Notes: generated by a model not told the origin, from the letters alone. Shown: positions 45,350 to 55,359, counted from the stretch's first letter. The stretch is 64,000 nt of DNA from Herbaspirillum sp. SJZ106 (GCF_006715495.1 NZ_VFNI01000002.1:868001-932000); one strand, 5' to 3'. Translations and numbers: made by a program.

Positions 45350-46483
45350 TTAGAGAAAGCAGCGCAGGTACTGCGGCGCAATCTCGAGCGTCGCCTCGCC
45401 GCCTTCGGCCAGGCCGGCCAGTGCCGGGTCGGACAGCGCAAGCTTGACGAAGCAGTCGTCCTGGCCGGCCACGCTGCAGCGCACGCGCACGTGGTCGCCA
45501 AAATAGATCAGGCCGGCGATGCGCGCCTTGATGCGGTTGGATCCGGCGCTCTCGGGCGCGGCGCCCGCATGCAGGCGGATGCGCTCGGGCCGTACGCAGG
45601 CGACGACCGTCTGGCCGGCATGGGCGCGGTGCACGTTCAATCCGGTGAGTTGCACGCCGTCCGGCAGGCGCAGGGCGCAGCGTTCGCCGCTGACCGATTC
45701 GACGCCGCCCTTGAAGCGGTTGTTGTCGCCGATGAAGTTGGCCACGAACTGGTTCTCGGGATATTCGTAGAGCTCGGTCACCGGCGCCAGCTGCTGGATC
45801 ACGCCCTGGTCGAACACCGCCACGCGGTCGGACATGGTGAGCGCTTCGCTCTGGTCGTGGGTGACGTAGACGAAGGTCACGCCCAGGCGCTTGTGCAACG
45901 CCTTCAGCTCCAGCTGCATGTGCTCGCGCAACTGCTTGTCGAGCGCGCCCAGCGGCTCGTCCATCAGCACCAGCTGCGGATCGAACACCAGCGTGCGCGC
46001 CAGCGCCACGCGTTGCTGCTGGCCGCCGGAGAGCTGGGTCGGATAACGGTCGCCGAACTTGCCCATCTGTACCATGTCCAGCGCCTGTTTGACCTTGGCT
46101 TCGCGCTCGGCGCGCTTCATCTTGCGCACCGACAGCGGGTAGGCCACGTTCTGGGCGATGGTCATGTGCGGGAATAGCGCGTAGTTCTGAAACACCATGC
46201 CGATGTTGCGCTTGTGCGGCGGCACGCGGTTGAGCAACTGGCCGTCCAGGCGGATCTCGCCGCCGGTGGGAAATTCGAAGCCGGCCAGCATCATCAGGCA
46301 GGTGGTCTTGCCCGAACCCGATGGGCCCAGCAACGTCAGGAATTCGCCGCGGCGGATCTCCAGGTCCAGGTTCTTGACGATCAGGTTTTCGCCGTCATAG
46401 GTCTTCTTCACGCCGCTGAACTGCACCAGCACCTCGCCGGCCTGCGGCGCGATCTCTTCTTGTCTCAATGCGTTTGCACTCAT
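45350..46483 (-). CDS. ABC transporter ATPase (PotA-like), GABA operon
   Basis: 377-residue ATPase. Walker [12 protein letters not shown]-loop [13 protein letters not shown], signature [15 protein letters not shown] and Walker [15 protein letters not shown]-terminal TOBE-type domain (about residues 285-377) is present, as in PotA and UgpC. It energises import through the two permeases. It is second in the operon after gabT. The 109-base gap after it holds a small CTTCAA-GGA-TTGAAG dyad of unknown role. Confidence 0.94.
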   Translation of the reverse strand: MSANALRQEEIAPQAGEVLVQFSGVKKTYDGENLIVKNLDLEIRRGEFLTLLGPSGSGKTTCLMMLAGFEFPTGGEIRLDGQLLNRVPPHKRNIGMVFQNYALFPHMTIAQNVAYPLSVRKMKRAEREAKVKQALDMVQMGKFGDRYPTQLSGGQQQRVALARTLVFDPQLVLMDEPLGALDKQLREHMQLELKALHKRLGVTFVYVTHDQSEALTMSDRVAVFDQGVIQQLAPVTELYEYPENQFVANFIGDNNRFKGGVESVSGERCALRLPDGVQLTGLNVHRAHAGQTVVACVRPERIRLHAGAAPESAGSNRIKARIAGLIYFGDHVRVRCSVAGQDDCFVKLALSDPALAGLAEGGEATLEIAPQYLRCFL

Positions 46484-46530
46484 TGTCGTTCTCCCTCTTT
46501 AGCGAAATCAGGCGCGATGCAATGCAAGAC

Positions 46531-47814
46531 TCAGGCCAGCCGCATCGCGGCCGACAGGATCTCCAGCGCCTCGTCCATGACGGTATCGGGAATCGTCAGC
46601 GGGAACAAGAAGCGGATGACGTTGCCGCTGCTGCCGCAGGTCAGCAGCAGCAAGCCGTTTTGCAGCGCGTGCTGCTGCACCTTCCTGGCGTACTCGGCGT
46701 CCGGCTTGTTGCTGCCGGGCTGGGTGAATTCCACCGCCACCATTGCCCCCAGGCCGCGCACTTCGCCGATTTGCGGCACGGCCGATTTCAGTTCTCCCAG
46801 GTGGTCCTGCAATTTCTGGCCCAGGCGCGCGCCGCGCGCCACCAGGTTTTCTTCGGCAATTACCTCCAGCACCGCCAGCGCCGAAGCCACCGCCAGCGGG
46901 TTGCCGGCATAGGTGCCGCCCAGGCCGCCGGGGGCGGGCGCGTCCATGATCTCGGCGCGGCCGCAGACGGCGGCCAGCGGCATGCCGCCGGCCAGGCTCT
47001 TGGCCATGGTCATCAGGTCGGGCAGCACGTCGTAGTGTTCCATCGCGAACAGCTTGCCGGTGCGGGCGAAGCCGGTCTGCACTTCATCGGCGATGAGCAG
47101 GATGCCGTACTCGTCGCACAGCGCGCGCAGGCCGCGCATGAACTCCGGCGGCGCGGCGTAGAAGCCGCCTTCGCCTTGCACCGGCTCCAGGATGATGGCC
47201 GCCACGCGTCTGGGATCGACATCGCTCTTGAACAGGTTGGCCACCGCATCCAGCGCGTCGGCGCTGCTGATGCCGTGCAGGGCGTTGGGGTAGGGCGCAT
47301 GGAACACCTCGCCCGGGAACGGGCCGAAGCCCAGCTTGTACGGCGCCACCTTGCCGGTCAGCGCCATGCCCATCATGGTGCGGCCGTGGAAGCCGCCGGC
47401 GAAGGCGATGATGGCGGGACGGCCGGTGTGGGCGCGGGCGATCTTGACGGCGTTTTCCACCGCTTCGGCGCCGGTCGAGAACAGCGCGGTCTTCTTGGCG
47501 TGGTTGCCCGGGGTGACGGCGTTGATGCGCTCGGCCAGTTCCACGTAGCTTGCATACGGCACGATCTGGTAGGCGGTATGGGTGAATTTTTCCATCTGGG
47601 CGCGGATGGCGTCCATCAGCTTGGGATGGCGGTGGCCGGTGTTGAGCACGGCGATGCCGGCGGCGAAGTCGATGAAGCGGCGGCCCTCCACATCCCACAG
47701 CTCGGAATTGGAGGCGCGTTCGGCGTAGAAGTCGCACATTACGCCCACGCCGCGCGGGGTGGCGGCGTTCTTGCGCTGCTGCAGTTGCTGGTTGCTGATG
47801 GCCTTGCTGTTCAT
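46531..47814 (-). CDS. gabT: 4-aminobutyrate aminotransferase
   Basis: 427-residue PLP enzyme of the class III aminotransferases. K272 (MAKSLAGGMPL) binds PLP, D243 and Q246 (IADEVQTGF) hold the ring, and E211 (LEPVQGEGG) is the substrate-class residue of GabT. It converts GABA and 2-oxoglutarate to succinate semialdehyde and glutamate. ATG 47814 has GGAG at proper spacing. It is the first gene of the gab operon, with a divergent GabR-type regulator 117 bases away. Confidence 0.95.
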   Translation of the reverse strand: MNSKAISNQQLQQRKNAATPRGVGVMCDFYAERASNSELWDVEGRRFIDFAAGIAVLNTGHRHPKLMDAIRAQMEKFTHTAYQIVPYASYVELAERINAVTPGNHAKKTALFSTGAEAVENAVKIARAHTGRPAIIAFAGGFHGRTMMGMALTGKVAPYKLGFGPFPGEVFHAPYPNALHGISSADALDAVANLFKSDVDPRRVAAIILEPVQGEGGFYAAPPEFMRGLRALCDEYGILLIADEVQTGFARTGKLFAMEHYDVLPDLMTMAKSLAGGMPLAAVCGRAEIMDAPAPGGLGGTYAGNPLAVASALAVLEVIAEENLVARGARLGQKLQDHLGELKSAVPQIGEVRGLGAMVAVEFTQPGSNKPDAEYARKVQQHALQNGLLLLTCGSSGNVIRFLFPLTIPDTVMDEALEILSAAMRLA

Positions 47815-47931
47815 TGCTTGCTCCGGTGAAAGGGCGCCTCGGCGGCGCATGAAATTCTTGTTCCGGAACCGATACTAAAACCGAAATGGATCTGTAATAT
47901 AGAGCCAATATTAAATATTTGATGGTGCCAA

Positions 47932-49494
47932 TTGAAGCTCGTCTCGCTCTCCGATTACCTGCTGCTGCGCATCGAACGCGGCGCGCAAAAGAACGCTCCG
48001 GCCAAGGCCGGAAAGACCTCCGGTCATGGAAGCACCGCAGCGAAAACGGCCGTGCGCGGCCCCCGCATGCCCATCAACCGCCAGATTTACCAGCTGATCC
48101 GCGAAGCCATCCTGGCGCAGACGCTGCCGGCCGGATGGCAGTTGCCGTCTTCGCGCGACCTGGCGGCCGAGCTTGGCATGTCGCGCAACACCGTGACCTA
48201 CGCCTACGAGCAACTGCTGGCCGAGGGCTACCTGGAAAGCCGCACCGGCGCCGGCACCTTTGTGGCCGATACCGCGCCCGACCAGATCCCGGAGGCGGTC
48301 GAGCGCATCGAGCCGCTGACCGATCCGTCGGGCAAGTCGGAACTGTCGGTGCGCGGCGCCATGCTCACGCGCCAGGCGGGCGTCGGCGAGCGGCAATGGG
48401 GCGCCTTCATGCCCGGCGTGCCGGACGTGACCTGCGTGCCGCACAAGGTGTGGAGCCGGTTGCAGAACAAGCATTGGCGCCGCTCCAATTCGGATTTGCT
48501 GACCTATGGGCCGGGCGCCGGCTACGCGCCGTTGCGCGAGGCGGTGGCCGAGTATCTGCGGGTGGCGCGCTCGGTCAATTGCAATGCTTCGCAGGTGCTG
48601 ATTACGACCGGCATCCACCAGTCGATCGACATCGTGGTCAAGCTGCTGGGCGAGCATGGCGATTCGGCCTGGGTGGAGGATCCGTGCTACTGGGGCACGC
48701 GCAGCGTGCTCAATTCGCTGGGCATACAGTCGGTGCCGATCACGGTCGATCAGGAGGGCATGCGCATGCGCCTGGCCAACCTGCGGCGGCCGCCGCGCTT
48801 CATCTGCACCACGCCTTCGCACCAGTATCCGCTGGGCATGGTGATGAGCCTGTCGCGTCGGCGCATGCTGCTGGAGTACGCCGCCGCGCACAAGGTGTGG
48901 ATCATCGAGGATGACTACGACAGCGAGTTCCGCTACGGCGGCCGTCCGCTGGCGTCGCTGCAAGGCATGGACACGCACGACCGCGTGCTCTACATGGGCA
49001 CCTTCAGCAAGATCATGTTCCCGGGCCTGCGCATCGGCTTCCTGGTGGTGCCGGAGTCGCTGGCGAAAGCCTTCTCGACCGGCATCGCCGAGCTCTACCG
49101 CAACGGCCAGGTGTTCCTGCAGGCCACCCTGGCCGACTTCATGGGGGAGGGGCATTTCGCCTCGCACATCCGCAAGATGCGCGTGCTGTACGCCGAGCGG
49201 CTGCAACTGCTGCAGCGCTCGATCGACCATCACTTCGGTGAAGCGATGACCATCACCGGCGGCGAGGCGGGCTTGCATCTGGTGCTGGGCTTGCCGCCGG
49301 AATGCGACGATGTCGCCATCTGCGAGGAAGCGCTGCGCGCGGGCATCATCGTGCGGCCGCTGTCACGCTATTACATGCACGCGCGCAGCGCGCGGCGCGG
49401 GCTGCTGCTGGGCTACGCCAGCGTGCCCAACGCGGAGATAGCACCCAGCTTCGACAAGCTGGCGGCGGTGATCAAGCGCCACCTGCCAGGCTAG
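47932..49494 (+). CDS. gabR: GabR/MocR-type PLP-dependent regulator
   Basis: 520-residue MocR-family protein. Residues ~48-120 are a GntR winged helix (INRQIYQLIREAILAQTLPAG, LAAELGMSRNTVTYAYEQLLAEGYLESR). The rest is a class I aminotransferase-like domain with the PLP-lysine segment MGTFSKIMFPG and IIEDDYDSEFRYGG. GabR proteins activate gabT/gabD in response to GABA plus PLP. The start is the rare TTG at 47932; no ATG or GTG in frame precedes the conserved HTH region at a good distance. The AT-rich 117-base intergenic region presumably holds its sites. Confidence 0.9.
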   Translation: MKLVSLSDYLLLRIERGAQKNAPAKAGKTSGHGSTAAKTAVRGPRMPINRQIYQLIREAILAQTLPAGWQLPSSRDLAAELGMSRNTVTYAYEQLLAEGYLESRTGAGTFVADTAPDQIPEAVERIEPLTDPSGKSELSVRGAMLTRQAGVGERQWGAFMPGVPDVTCVPHKVWSRLQNKHWRRSNSDLLTYGPGAGYAPLREAVAEYLRVARSVNCNASQVLITTGIHQSIDIVVKLLGEHGDSAWVEDPCYWGTRSVLNSLGIQSVPITVDQEGMRMRLANLRRPPRFICTTPSHQYPLGMVMSLSRRRMLLEYAAAHKVWIIEDDYDSEFRYGGRPLASLQGMDTHDRVLYMGTFSKIMFPGLRIGFLVVPESLAKAFSTGIAELYRNGQVFLQATLADFMGEGHFASHIRKMRVLYAERLQLLQRSIDHHFGEAMTITGGEAGLHLVLGLPPECDDVAICEEALRAGIIVRPLSRYYMHARSARRGLLLGYASVPNAEIAPSFDKLAAVIKRHLPG

Positions 49495-49511
49495 GACCTG
49501 GGGAGATGGGC

Positions 49512-50441
49512 TCAGGCCCGCGCCGCCAGCTCCCGTTCCAGGTCGGCGTGCAGGGCGGCGCAGCGCGAGGCCAGCAGCGCCTGCAACTGGCGCACCGCCG
49601 GCGAATACTGGCGCCGGTGCGGGCACACCAGATGCAGCGGCACCGCCTGGCCGCGCTGCTGCGGCAGGATGATGTCCAGGCGTCCGGCGCGCACGTCGGC
49701 GCCTACATCCAGCCAGGACTTGTAGGCGATGCCTTCGCCGGCCATGGCCCAGCGCCGCACCACGTCGCCGTCGTCGGCGACCAGCGGCCCCTTCACTTGC
49801 ACGGTCTGCTGGCCATCGGCCAGCGGGAAGGACCATTTGTCGTAGACCCGGTTGTGCAACTGGTACTGCAGGCAGTCGTGCTGCGCCAGCTCCTGCAGCG
49901 TTTGCGGCGCGCCGTGCCGGCGCAGGTAATCGGGGGAGGCCACCAGCACGCGCCGGTTGTCGGGCGCCAGCGGCAGCGCGATGAAGCTGGCATCGTCCAT
50001 GCGGCCATAGCGGATGGCGATGTCGACCGGGGCGCGGAACACGTCGGCCACCAGGTCCGACACCTGCAGGCGCAGATCCAGCCTCGGATTGTCGCGGCGG
50101 AATTCCGCCAGCCAGGCCAGCAGCACGTTGCGGCCGAGGTCGGACGGCGCGGCCACCTGCAGCGTGCCGTACAGTTCGGTGTCGCTGCCGCGCAGGCCAT
50201 CCTGGCCTTCGCGCAAGGTCTGCAGCGCTTCCAATGCATAGGGCAGGTAGCGCTCGCCTTCTTCGGTCAGGCGCAGGCTGCGGGTGGAACGGGCGAACAG
50301 GCGGATGTCGAGGTCGCGCTCCAGGCGGCCGATGGCGGCGCTCACCTGGCCGGGCAGCAGGTTCGCCTCGCGCGCGGCCTGGGAGAAGCTGCCCAGGGCG
50401 GCCGAGCGGACAAACAGTTGGAGATCTTCTAAGCGGATCAT
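49512..50441 (-). CDS. LysR-family regulator
   Basis: 309-residue LysR regulator with N-terminal HTH (LGSFSQAAREANLLPGQVSAAIGRLERDLD) and a substrate-binding domain at about 90-295. The start ATG 50441 is used because the family normally begins 10-15 residues before the HTH; the frame to 50561 crosses the intergenic dyad. Divergent from a quinone oxidoreductase-like gene, which it probably controls. Effector unknown. Confidence 0.92.
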   Translation of the reverse strand: MIRLEDLQLFVRSAALGSFSQAAREANLLPGQVSAAIGRLERDLDIRLFARSTRSLRLTEEGERYLPYALEALQTLREGQDGLRGSDTELYGTLQVAAPSDLGRNVLLAWLAEFRRDNPRLDLRLQVSDLVADVFRAPVDIAIRYGRMDDASFIALPLAPDNRRVLVASPDYLRRHGAPQTLQELAQHDCLQYQLHNRVYDKWSFPLADGQQTVQVKGPLVADDGDVVRRWAMAGEGIAYKSWLDVGADVRAGRLDIILPQQRGQAVPLHLVCPHRRQYSPAVRQLQALLASRCAALHADLERELAARA

Positions 50442-50460
50442 TTTCACGTCTGGAGTGAAA
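50442..50460. promoter_or_regulatory. dyad at the LysR start, candidate autoregulatory site
   Basis: TTTCAC-GTCTGGA-GTGAAA: perfect 6-7-6 inverted repeat directly upstream of the LysR ATG, in the 154-base divergent gap. Confidence 0.5.
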
Positions 50461-50595
50461 GTCTTAATCGGGAATGCGGATGGCCGACGCGCCGGCGCTT
50501 GCTTAATATGGACGCCAATGGTGGAGGGTATGCCGGCATGGCCGGGGAGATCGTCTTCCACCGAAGATCACTTTACCTCTGGAAAAGGAAATGAC

Positions 50596-51603
50596 ATGAA
50601 AGCCATAGTCTACACGCAGCACGGTTTGCCGATTGCCGATGCCAATTCCCTGCTGGATACCGACTTGCCGCAGCCCACGCCGGGCCCGCGCGATTTGCTG
50701 GTCGAGGTCAGGGCGGTATCGGTCAACCCGGTCGATACCAAGATCCGTATCGGCGCGCCGGCCAAGGAGCCGCGCGTGCTGGGGTGGGACGCTGCCGGCG
50801 TGGTGCGCGCCGTGGGTTCCGGGGTGACGCTGTTCAAGGCCGGCGATGAGGTGTTCTACGCCGGCTCCATCACGCGTCCCGGCTCCAACAGCGAACTGCA
50901 TCTGGTGGACGAGCGCATCGTCGGCGCCAAGCCCCGCAGCCTGGGCTATGCCGACGCCGCGGCGATCCCGCTGACGGCGATCACTGCCTGGGAACTGCTG
51001 TTCGACCGTCTCGCGGTGCCTGAGAACGGCGGCGACGGCAAGCGCCTGCTGATCATCGGCGCGGCCGGCGGCGTCGGTTCCATGCTGGTCCAGCTGGCGC
51101 GCAAGCTGACCCGCCTGACCGTGATCGGCACCGCGTCGCGCAAGCAGACGCAGCAATGGGTGGGCGAGCTGGGCGCGCATCACGTGATCGACCATAGCCA
51201 GCCGTTGCCGGAGCAATTGCAGAAAATCGGCCTGGCCAATGTCGACATCGTCATCAGCCTGACCCATACCGACCAGCATTACGCCCAGATTGTCGAGGTG
51301 CTGGCGCCGCAGGGGCAGTTCGCGCTGATCGACGACCCGGCCACGCTGGATGCCGTGCCGCTCAAGCGCAAGAGCATCTCCCTGCATTGGGAGCTGATGT
51401 TCACCCGCTCGATGTTCGAGACGCCCGATATGATCCGGCAGCACCAGTTGCTGCAGCGTGTGTCGTCGCTGATCGATGAGGGTGTGATCCGCACCACGCT
51501 GGGCGAGCATTTCGGCCGGATCAATGCCGACAACCTGCGCCGCGCTCACGCACTGATCGAAACCGGCCGCGCGCGCGGCAAGGTGGTGCTGGAAGGCTTC
51601 TGA
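50596..51603 (+). CDS. zinc-type alcohol dehydrogenase/quinone oxidoreductase
   Basis: 335-residue MDR-family oxidoreductase. It has the GroES-like fold in the first ~130 residues and a Rossmann domain with IIGAAGGVGSMLVQLARK. It lacks the catalytic zinc cysteines of true alcohol dehydrogenases, so it is an NADPH:quinone oxidoreductase-type protein. Such proteins reduce quinones or enones under stress. AAGGAA (50585-50590) lies before ATG 50596. A divergent LysR gene suggests inducible expression. The substrate is unknown. Confidence 0.9.
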   Translation: MKAIVYTQHGLPIADANSLLDTDLPQPTPGPRDLLVEVRAVSVNPVDTKIRIGAPAKEPRVLGWDAAGVVRAVGSGVTLFKAGDEVFYAGSITRPGSNSELHLVDERIVGAKPRSLGYADAAAIPLTAITAWELLFDRLAVPENGGDGKRLLIIGAAGGVGSMLVQLARKLTRLTVIGTASRKQTQQWVGELGAHHVIDHSQPLPEQLQKIGLANVDIVISLTHTDQHYAQIVEVLAPQGQFALIDDPATLDAVPLKRKSISLHWELMFTRSMFETPDMIRQHQLLQRVSSLIDEGVIRTTLGEHFGRINADNLRRAHALIETGRARGKVVLEGF

Positions 51604-51794
51604 GCCGGGCGGTTTGCGCTGCCGTAGAGGGGGAGCAGCTTGCCCGTCGTCCCGGCAGCGGCCATGCAACGTCACGATGGAAAGTTGTCTTTAACGCAAT
51701 CTTCCGGGGTCACCCCATGGCGCATGGTAAATTACGGAGTCCGGGCCGGCATGTTTGGGCCCGGGCCCCTCGACAAGCCCTATAGGAACCCTAG

Positions 51795-53117
51795 TTGGAA
51801 AATATATTACTGATCGTCGCAGCCTTCTTCCTGGTTGCGTTGAACGGTTTTTTCGTTGCAGCAGAATTCAGTCTGGTCAAGTTGCGCCAAACGCGCATCA
51901 GGGCCATCGCAAAAACACAAGGCCTGCGCGGCCGCATCCTGGCGGTGGTCCACAACCAGCTGGACGCCTACCTCTCCGCCTGCCAATTGGGCATCACGCT
52001 GGCCTCGCTGGGCCTGGGCTGGATCGGCGAACCGGCTTTCGCCCGCCTGCTCGAGCCGCTGTTCTCGCTGGCCGGGGTGACCAACCAGGAACTGATCCAC
52101 GGCGTTTCCTTCGTGTTCGCCTTCTTCGTCATCTCCTTCCTGCACATCGTGGCCGGCGAACTGGCGCCCAAGTCCCTGGCCATCCGCAGCCCGGAAAAGC
52201 TGGGCCTGTGGTGCGCCTTGCCGCTGTACGGTTTCTACTGGGGCATGTATCCGCTGATCTGGGTGCTCAACGCCAGCTCCAACTGGCTGCTGCGCGTGGC
52301 CGGCCTGGGCGGCGTGCACGGCCATGACGCGCATTACTCGTCCGACGAACTCAAGCTGATCCTGCGCGCCGGCAACAAGAGCGGCAAGAACGGCAAGTTC
52401 ACCCGCGACGAATGGAACGTGCTGGCGCAAAGCCTGAACTTCGCCGAACTGGATGTGGCCGACATCATGCGCCCGGCCAGCGAGATCGTGGCCCTGGGCG
52501 ACGACATGACGCTGGAGGAGAACCTCGGGATCATCTACCGCAACCGCTTTTCGCGTTACCCGTATTTCGACGCCGAGCGCCAGCAGGTGCTGGGGCTGGT
52601 GCACCTGAAGGATGTGTTCCTGGCGCAGCAGGACGGGCGCGCCGTCGCCGACCTGAAGGCCTACCTGCGCCCGGTGCAGTACATCTCGCCGGCGCTGCCG
52701 GCACTGGACCTGCTGCGGCGCTTTCGCACCGGCTCGCCGCACTTCGCCATCATCGGCAAGAAGGGCCAGCCGCCGGACGGCTTCATCACGCTCGATAACA
52801 TGCTCAGCCTGCTGGTGGGCGAGATCCGCGACGAGTTCCGCCACAACACCGGCGAGTGGACGCGCCAGGACGACGGCAGCTTGCTGGGCAAGGGCAGCCT
52901 GCCGATCGTCACGCTGGAGAACATGCTGGGCATCGATATCGAATACGACGACAGCATCGACTCGGTCGGCGGCCTGGTGATGGAGAAGCTGGGCGATTTG
53001 CCCAAGGAAGGCCAGCGTATCGAGTTCCCGGCGTTCGACGTGGTGATCAAGCGCATGTCGGGGCCGAAGATCGTGCTGGTGAAGGTCAATCCGAAACTGC
53101 AGGAAGGGCGGGAGTAA
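51795..53117 (+). CDS. CNNM/CorC-family membrane protein (hemolysin family)
   Basis: 440-residue protein. The N-terminal DUF21 domain (about 1-190) has four hydrophobic segments. A CBS-domain pair (about 215-340, IMRPASEIVAL and VGEIRDEF segments) and a CorC_HlyC C-terminal domain (about 355-435) follow. This architecture belongs to CNNM/CorC magnesium or cobalt efflux proteins, often mislabelled hemolysin. The start is TTG at 51795, with AGGAA (51783-51787) seven bases upstream. It is monocistronic here. Confidence 0.92.
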   Translation: MENILLIVAAFFLVALNGFFVAAEFSLVKLRQTRIRAIAKTQGLRGRILAVVHNQLDAYLSACQLGITLASLGLGWIGEPAFARLLEPLFSLAGVTNQELIHGVSFVFAFFVISFLHIVAGELAPKSLAIRSPEKLGLWCALPLYGFYWGMYPLIWVLNASSNWLLRVAGLGGVHGHDAHYSSDELKLILRAGNKSGKNGKFTRDEWNVLAQSLNFAELDVADIMRPASEIVALGDDMTLEENLGIIYRNRFSRYPYFDAERQQVLGLVHLKDVFLAQQDGRAVADLKAYLRPVQYISPALPALDLLRRFRTGSPHFAIIGKKGQPPDGFITLDNMLSLLVGEIRDEFRHNTGEWTRQDDGSLLGKGSLPIVTLENMLGIDIEYDDSIDSVGGLVMEKLGDLPKEGQRIEFPAFDVVIKRMSGPKIVLVKVNPKLQEGRE

Positions 53118-53189
53118 GGATGGTTCAGGCCAACTGAAAGAGATTGAGGCGGGGATTGAGCCATTGTCGGTTCGAGTGACCGCCTCACT

Positions 53190-53293
53190 GTCGTCCTGAC
53201 GAAGGCCAGGACACAGTCTCGTTTGTCATGCCTCATTGGCGCAGGAAGAGCGCAACGAACGTCGCTGGATCCCGGCATGCGCCGGGATGACGG
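53190..53293. repeat. palindromic intergenic repeat (copy 3)
   Basis: Left half GTCGTCCTGACGAAGGCCAG, right half CGTCGCTGGATCCCGGC then CCGGGATGACGG. The same family as 8751, 27079 and 61771, arranged in the opposite order of the hairpins. Confidence 0.7.
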
Positions 53294-53325
53294 AAGAATT
53301 GGCGAAGATCCCGCAAGCATCAAAC

Positions 53326-53362
53326 AAAAATGCCGCGACGTTCATCACGTCGCGGCATTTTT
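53326..53362. terminator. bidirectional terminator between the CNNM gene and ggt
   Basis: AAAAATGCCGCGACGT (53326-53341) pairs with ACGTCGCGGCATTTTT (53347-53362) around TCATC. The A/T runs on both sides allow termination on both strands, serving the rightward CNNM gene and the leftward ggt. Confidence 0.92.
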
Positions 53363-53403
53363 GTTGGCGGCCGCAGCCGCCGGTTTGCATCGGGTATTGC
53401 GGA

Positions 53404-55164
53404 TCAGAACCCCAAGGTACGCCCGTCCGGATTGCGCGGATCGGAGAAGCCGTAGAAGCCGTCCGGCTTGATCTGGATGGTCTGGGTGCGGCCCATCGAG
53501 GGCTGGACGCTGACTTTCTGGCCCTTGTCCTGCAGGATCTTGACGGTGTCGGCCGACAGGCCCTTTTCCACGCGCAGCTGGTCCGGCGCCCACTGGTGGT
53601 GGATGCGCGGCGTGATGGTGGCTTCGGCCACGTTCATGTCGTAGTCGATCACGTTGAGGATGGTCTGCAGCGTGGTGGTGATGATGCGGCTGCCGCCCGG
53701 GCTGCCGGTGACCAGGAAGGGTTTGCCGTCCTTGAGCACGAAGGTGGGCGACATCGACGACAGCGGGCGCTTGTACGGGCCGACTGCGTTGGCGTCGCCG
53801 CCGACCAGGCCGAACGCGTTGGGTACGCCCGGCTTGGCGGAGAAGTCATCCATTTCGTTGTTCAGGGTGATGCCGGTGCCGGTGGCCACGATGCCGCTGC
53901 CGAAGTTCAGGTTCAGCGTGTAGGTGGTGGCCACCAGGTTGCCGTCCTTGTCGGCTACCGAGTAGTGCGTGGTCTGGTCGCTTTCATACGGCTGCGGCTG
54001 GCCTGGCTTGATCTCGGACGACGGGGTGGCGCGGTCCGGGTTGATCTTCTTGGCCAATTCATCCGCGTAGGCGCGCGAGGTCAGGCCCTTGACCGGCACC
54101 TTGGTGAAGTCGGGGTCGCCCAGGTATTCGGAGCGGTCGGCATAGGCCAGCTTCATGGTCTCGGCCATCAGGTGGATCGACTGCGCGCTGTCGGCGCCGT
54201 ATTCCTTGAGCGGATAGCGTTCCAGGATATTCATCATCTGGATGATGTGCACCCCGCCCGAGCTCGGCGGCGGCATCGACATGACCTGGTAGCCGCGGTA
54301 GTTGCCGGTGACCGGCACCCGTTCCACCACCTTGTAGTTCTTCAGGTCATCGGAGGAGATCAGGCCGCCGTGCTTGTCCATCTCGGCCACGATCTTCTTG
54401 GCGATGGCGCCTTCATAGAAGGCCTTCGGGCCTTCCTTGGCGATCAGCCGCATCGACTTGGCCAGGTCTTTCTGCACCAGCATTTCGCCGGCCTGCAGCG
54501 GACGGCCGTCCTTGAAGAAGATGGCGCGGCTCGACTCCCACTGGCCCAGGTGCTCGCGCTCGGCGGCCAGGATCAGCGCCAGGCCGGGGCTGACCGGATA
54601 GCCCTTTTCGGCCAGCTCGATGGCCGGCTGGATCACCTGCGACAGCTTCATGGTGCCGTACTTGGCCAGCGCATGCGACAGGCCGGCGACCGTGCCGGGC
54701 ACGCCCACGGCCAGGTGGGTATACAGCGAGCGGCCGGGCACCACGTTGCCCTTGTCGTCCAGGTACATGTTGCGGGTGGCGCGCTGCGGCGCCATTTCGC
54801 GGAAGTCCAGCGCCACGTTCTTGCCGGTCTTGGCGTCGTGGATCATCATGAAACCGCCGCCGCCGATGTTGCCGGCATTGGGCAGCACCACCGCCAGCGC
54901 AAAGCCGACCGCCACGCCGGCGTCGACCGCATTGCCGCCCTTCTTCAGGATATCCACGCCGACCTTGGTGGCCAGCTCCTGCTCGGTGGCGACCATGCCG
55001 TGCTTGGCATGGACCGGGCTGATGATGTCGTAGGTGAGGTCGTACTTGATGACCGGCGCCGCGGGCGCAGGCGTCTGTGCGCAAGCCGGCATGAATGCCA
55101 GCGAGGTACAGAGGGGCAGCAAGGCCAATGCGGCCGGCTTGCAAAGTCCGGTGAATTTTTGCAT
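53404..55164 (-). CDS. ggt: gamma-glutamyltransferase
   Basis: 586-residue periplasmic enzyme that cleaves or transfers the gamma-glutamyl group of glutathione. It has an N-terminal signal peptide (about residues 1-30). It is made as a precursor and self-cleaves before the catalytic threonine T398 (QTTHYSVADKDGN). The glutamate-binding R125 region (FREMAP) and SPTFVLKDGKP are conserved. ATG 55164 follows AGGAGAATCC. It has a terminator downstream and no clear partner gene; the N-terminal cysteine (C28) might be lipid-modified but the lipobox is weak. Confidence 0.95.
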   Translation of the reverse strand: MQKFTGLCKPAALALLPLCTSLAFMPACAQTPAPAAPVIKYDLTYDIISPVHAKHGMVATEQELATKVGVDILKKGGNAVDAGVAVGFALAVVLPNAGNIGGGGFMMIHDAKTGKNVALDFREMAPQRATRNMYLDDKGNVVPGRSLYTHLAVGVPGTVAGLSHALAKYGTMKLSQVIQPAIELAEKGYPVSPGLALILAAEREHLGQWESSRAIFFKDGRPLQAGEMLVQKDLAKSMRLIAKEGPKAFYEGAIAKKIVAEMDKHGGLISSDDLKNYKVVERVPVTGNYRGYQVMSMPPPSSGGVHIIQMMNILERYPLKEYGADSAQSIHLMAETMKLAYADRSEYLGDPDFTKVPVKGLTSRAYADELAKKINPDRATPSSEIKPGQPQPYESDQTTHYSVADKDGNLVATTYTLNLNFGSGIVATGTGITLNNEMDDFSAKPGVPNAFGLVGGDANAVGPYKRPLSSMSPTFVLKDGKPFLVTGSPGGSRIITTTLQTILNVIDYDMNVAEATITPRIHHQWAPDQLRVEKGLSADTVKILQDKGQKVSVQPSMGRTQTIQIKPDGFYGFSDPRNPDGRTLGF

Positions 55165-55359
55165 GTGGATTCTCCTGATATCTGGACTTGTCGTGGTGGT
55201 TATTGTTTTAGAACATTTTGTGCCTTGCATGCCGCTATCGGTGGCGGCATGCAATCGATGGCGGCACCCGGTGATTGTAGAGGTTGCCCCGAACCTGTCT
55301 ATAGGATTTCTCTGACAAGCGCCGGATTATTGGCGCCGCTTTCCTCCAGGCATGGGCGC

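Noticed and set aside
50596-51603. Zinc alcohol dehydrogenase activity
   Set aside because: The catalytic Cys/His zinc ligands of true alcohol dehydrogenases are not seen, so it is called a quinone oxidoreductase-type protein.
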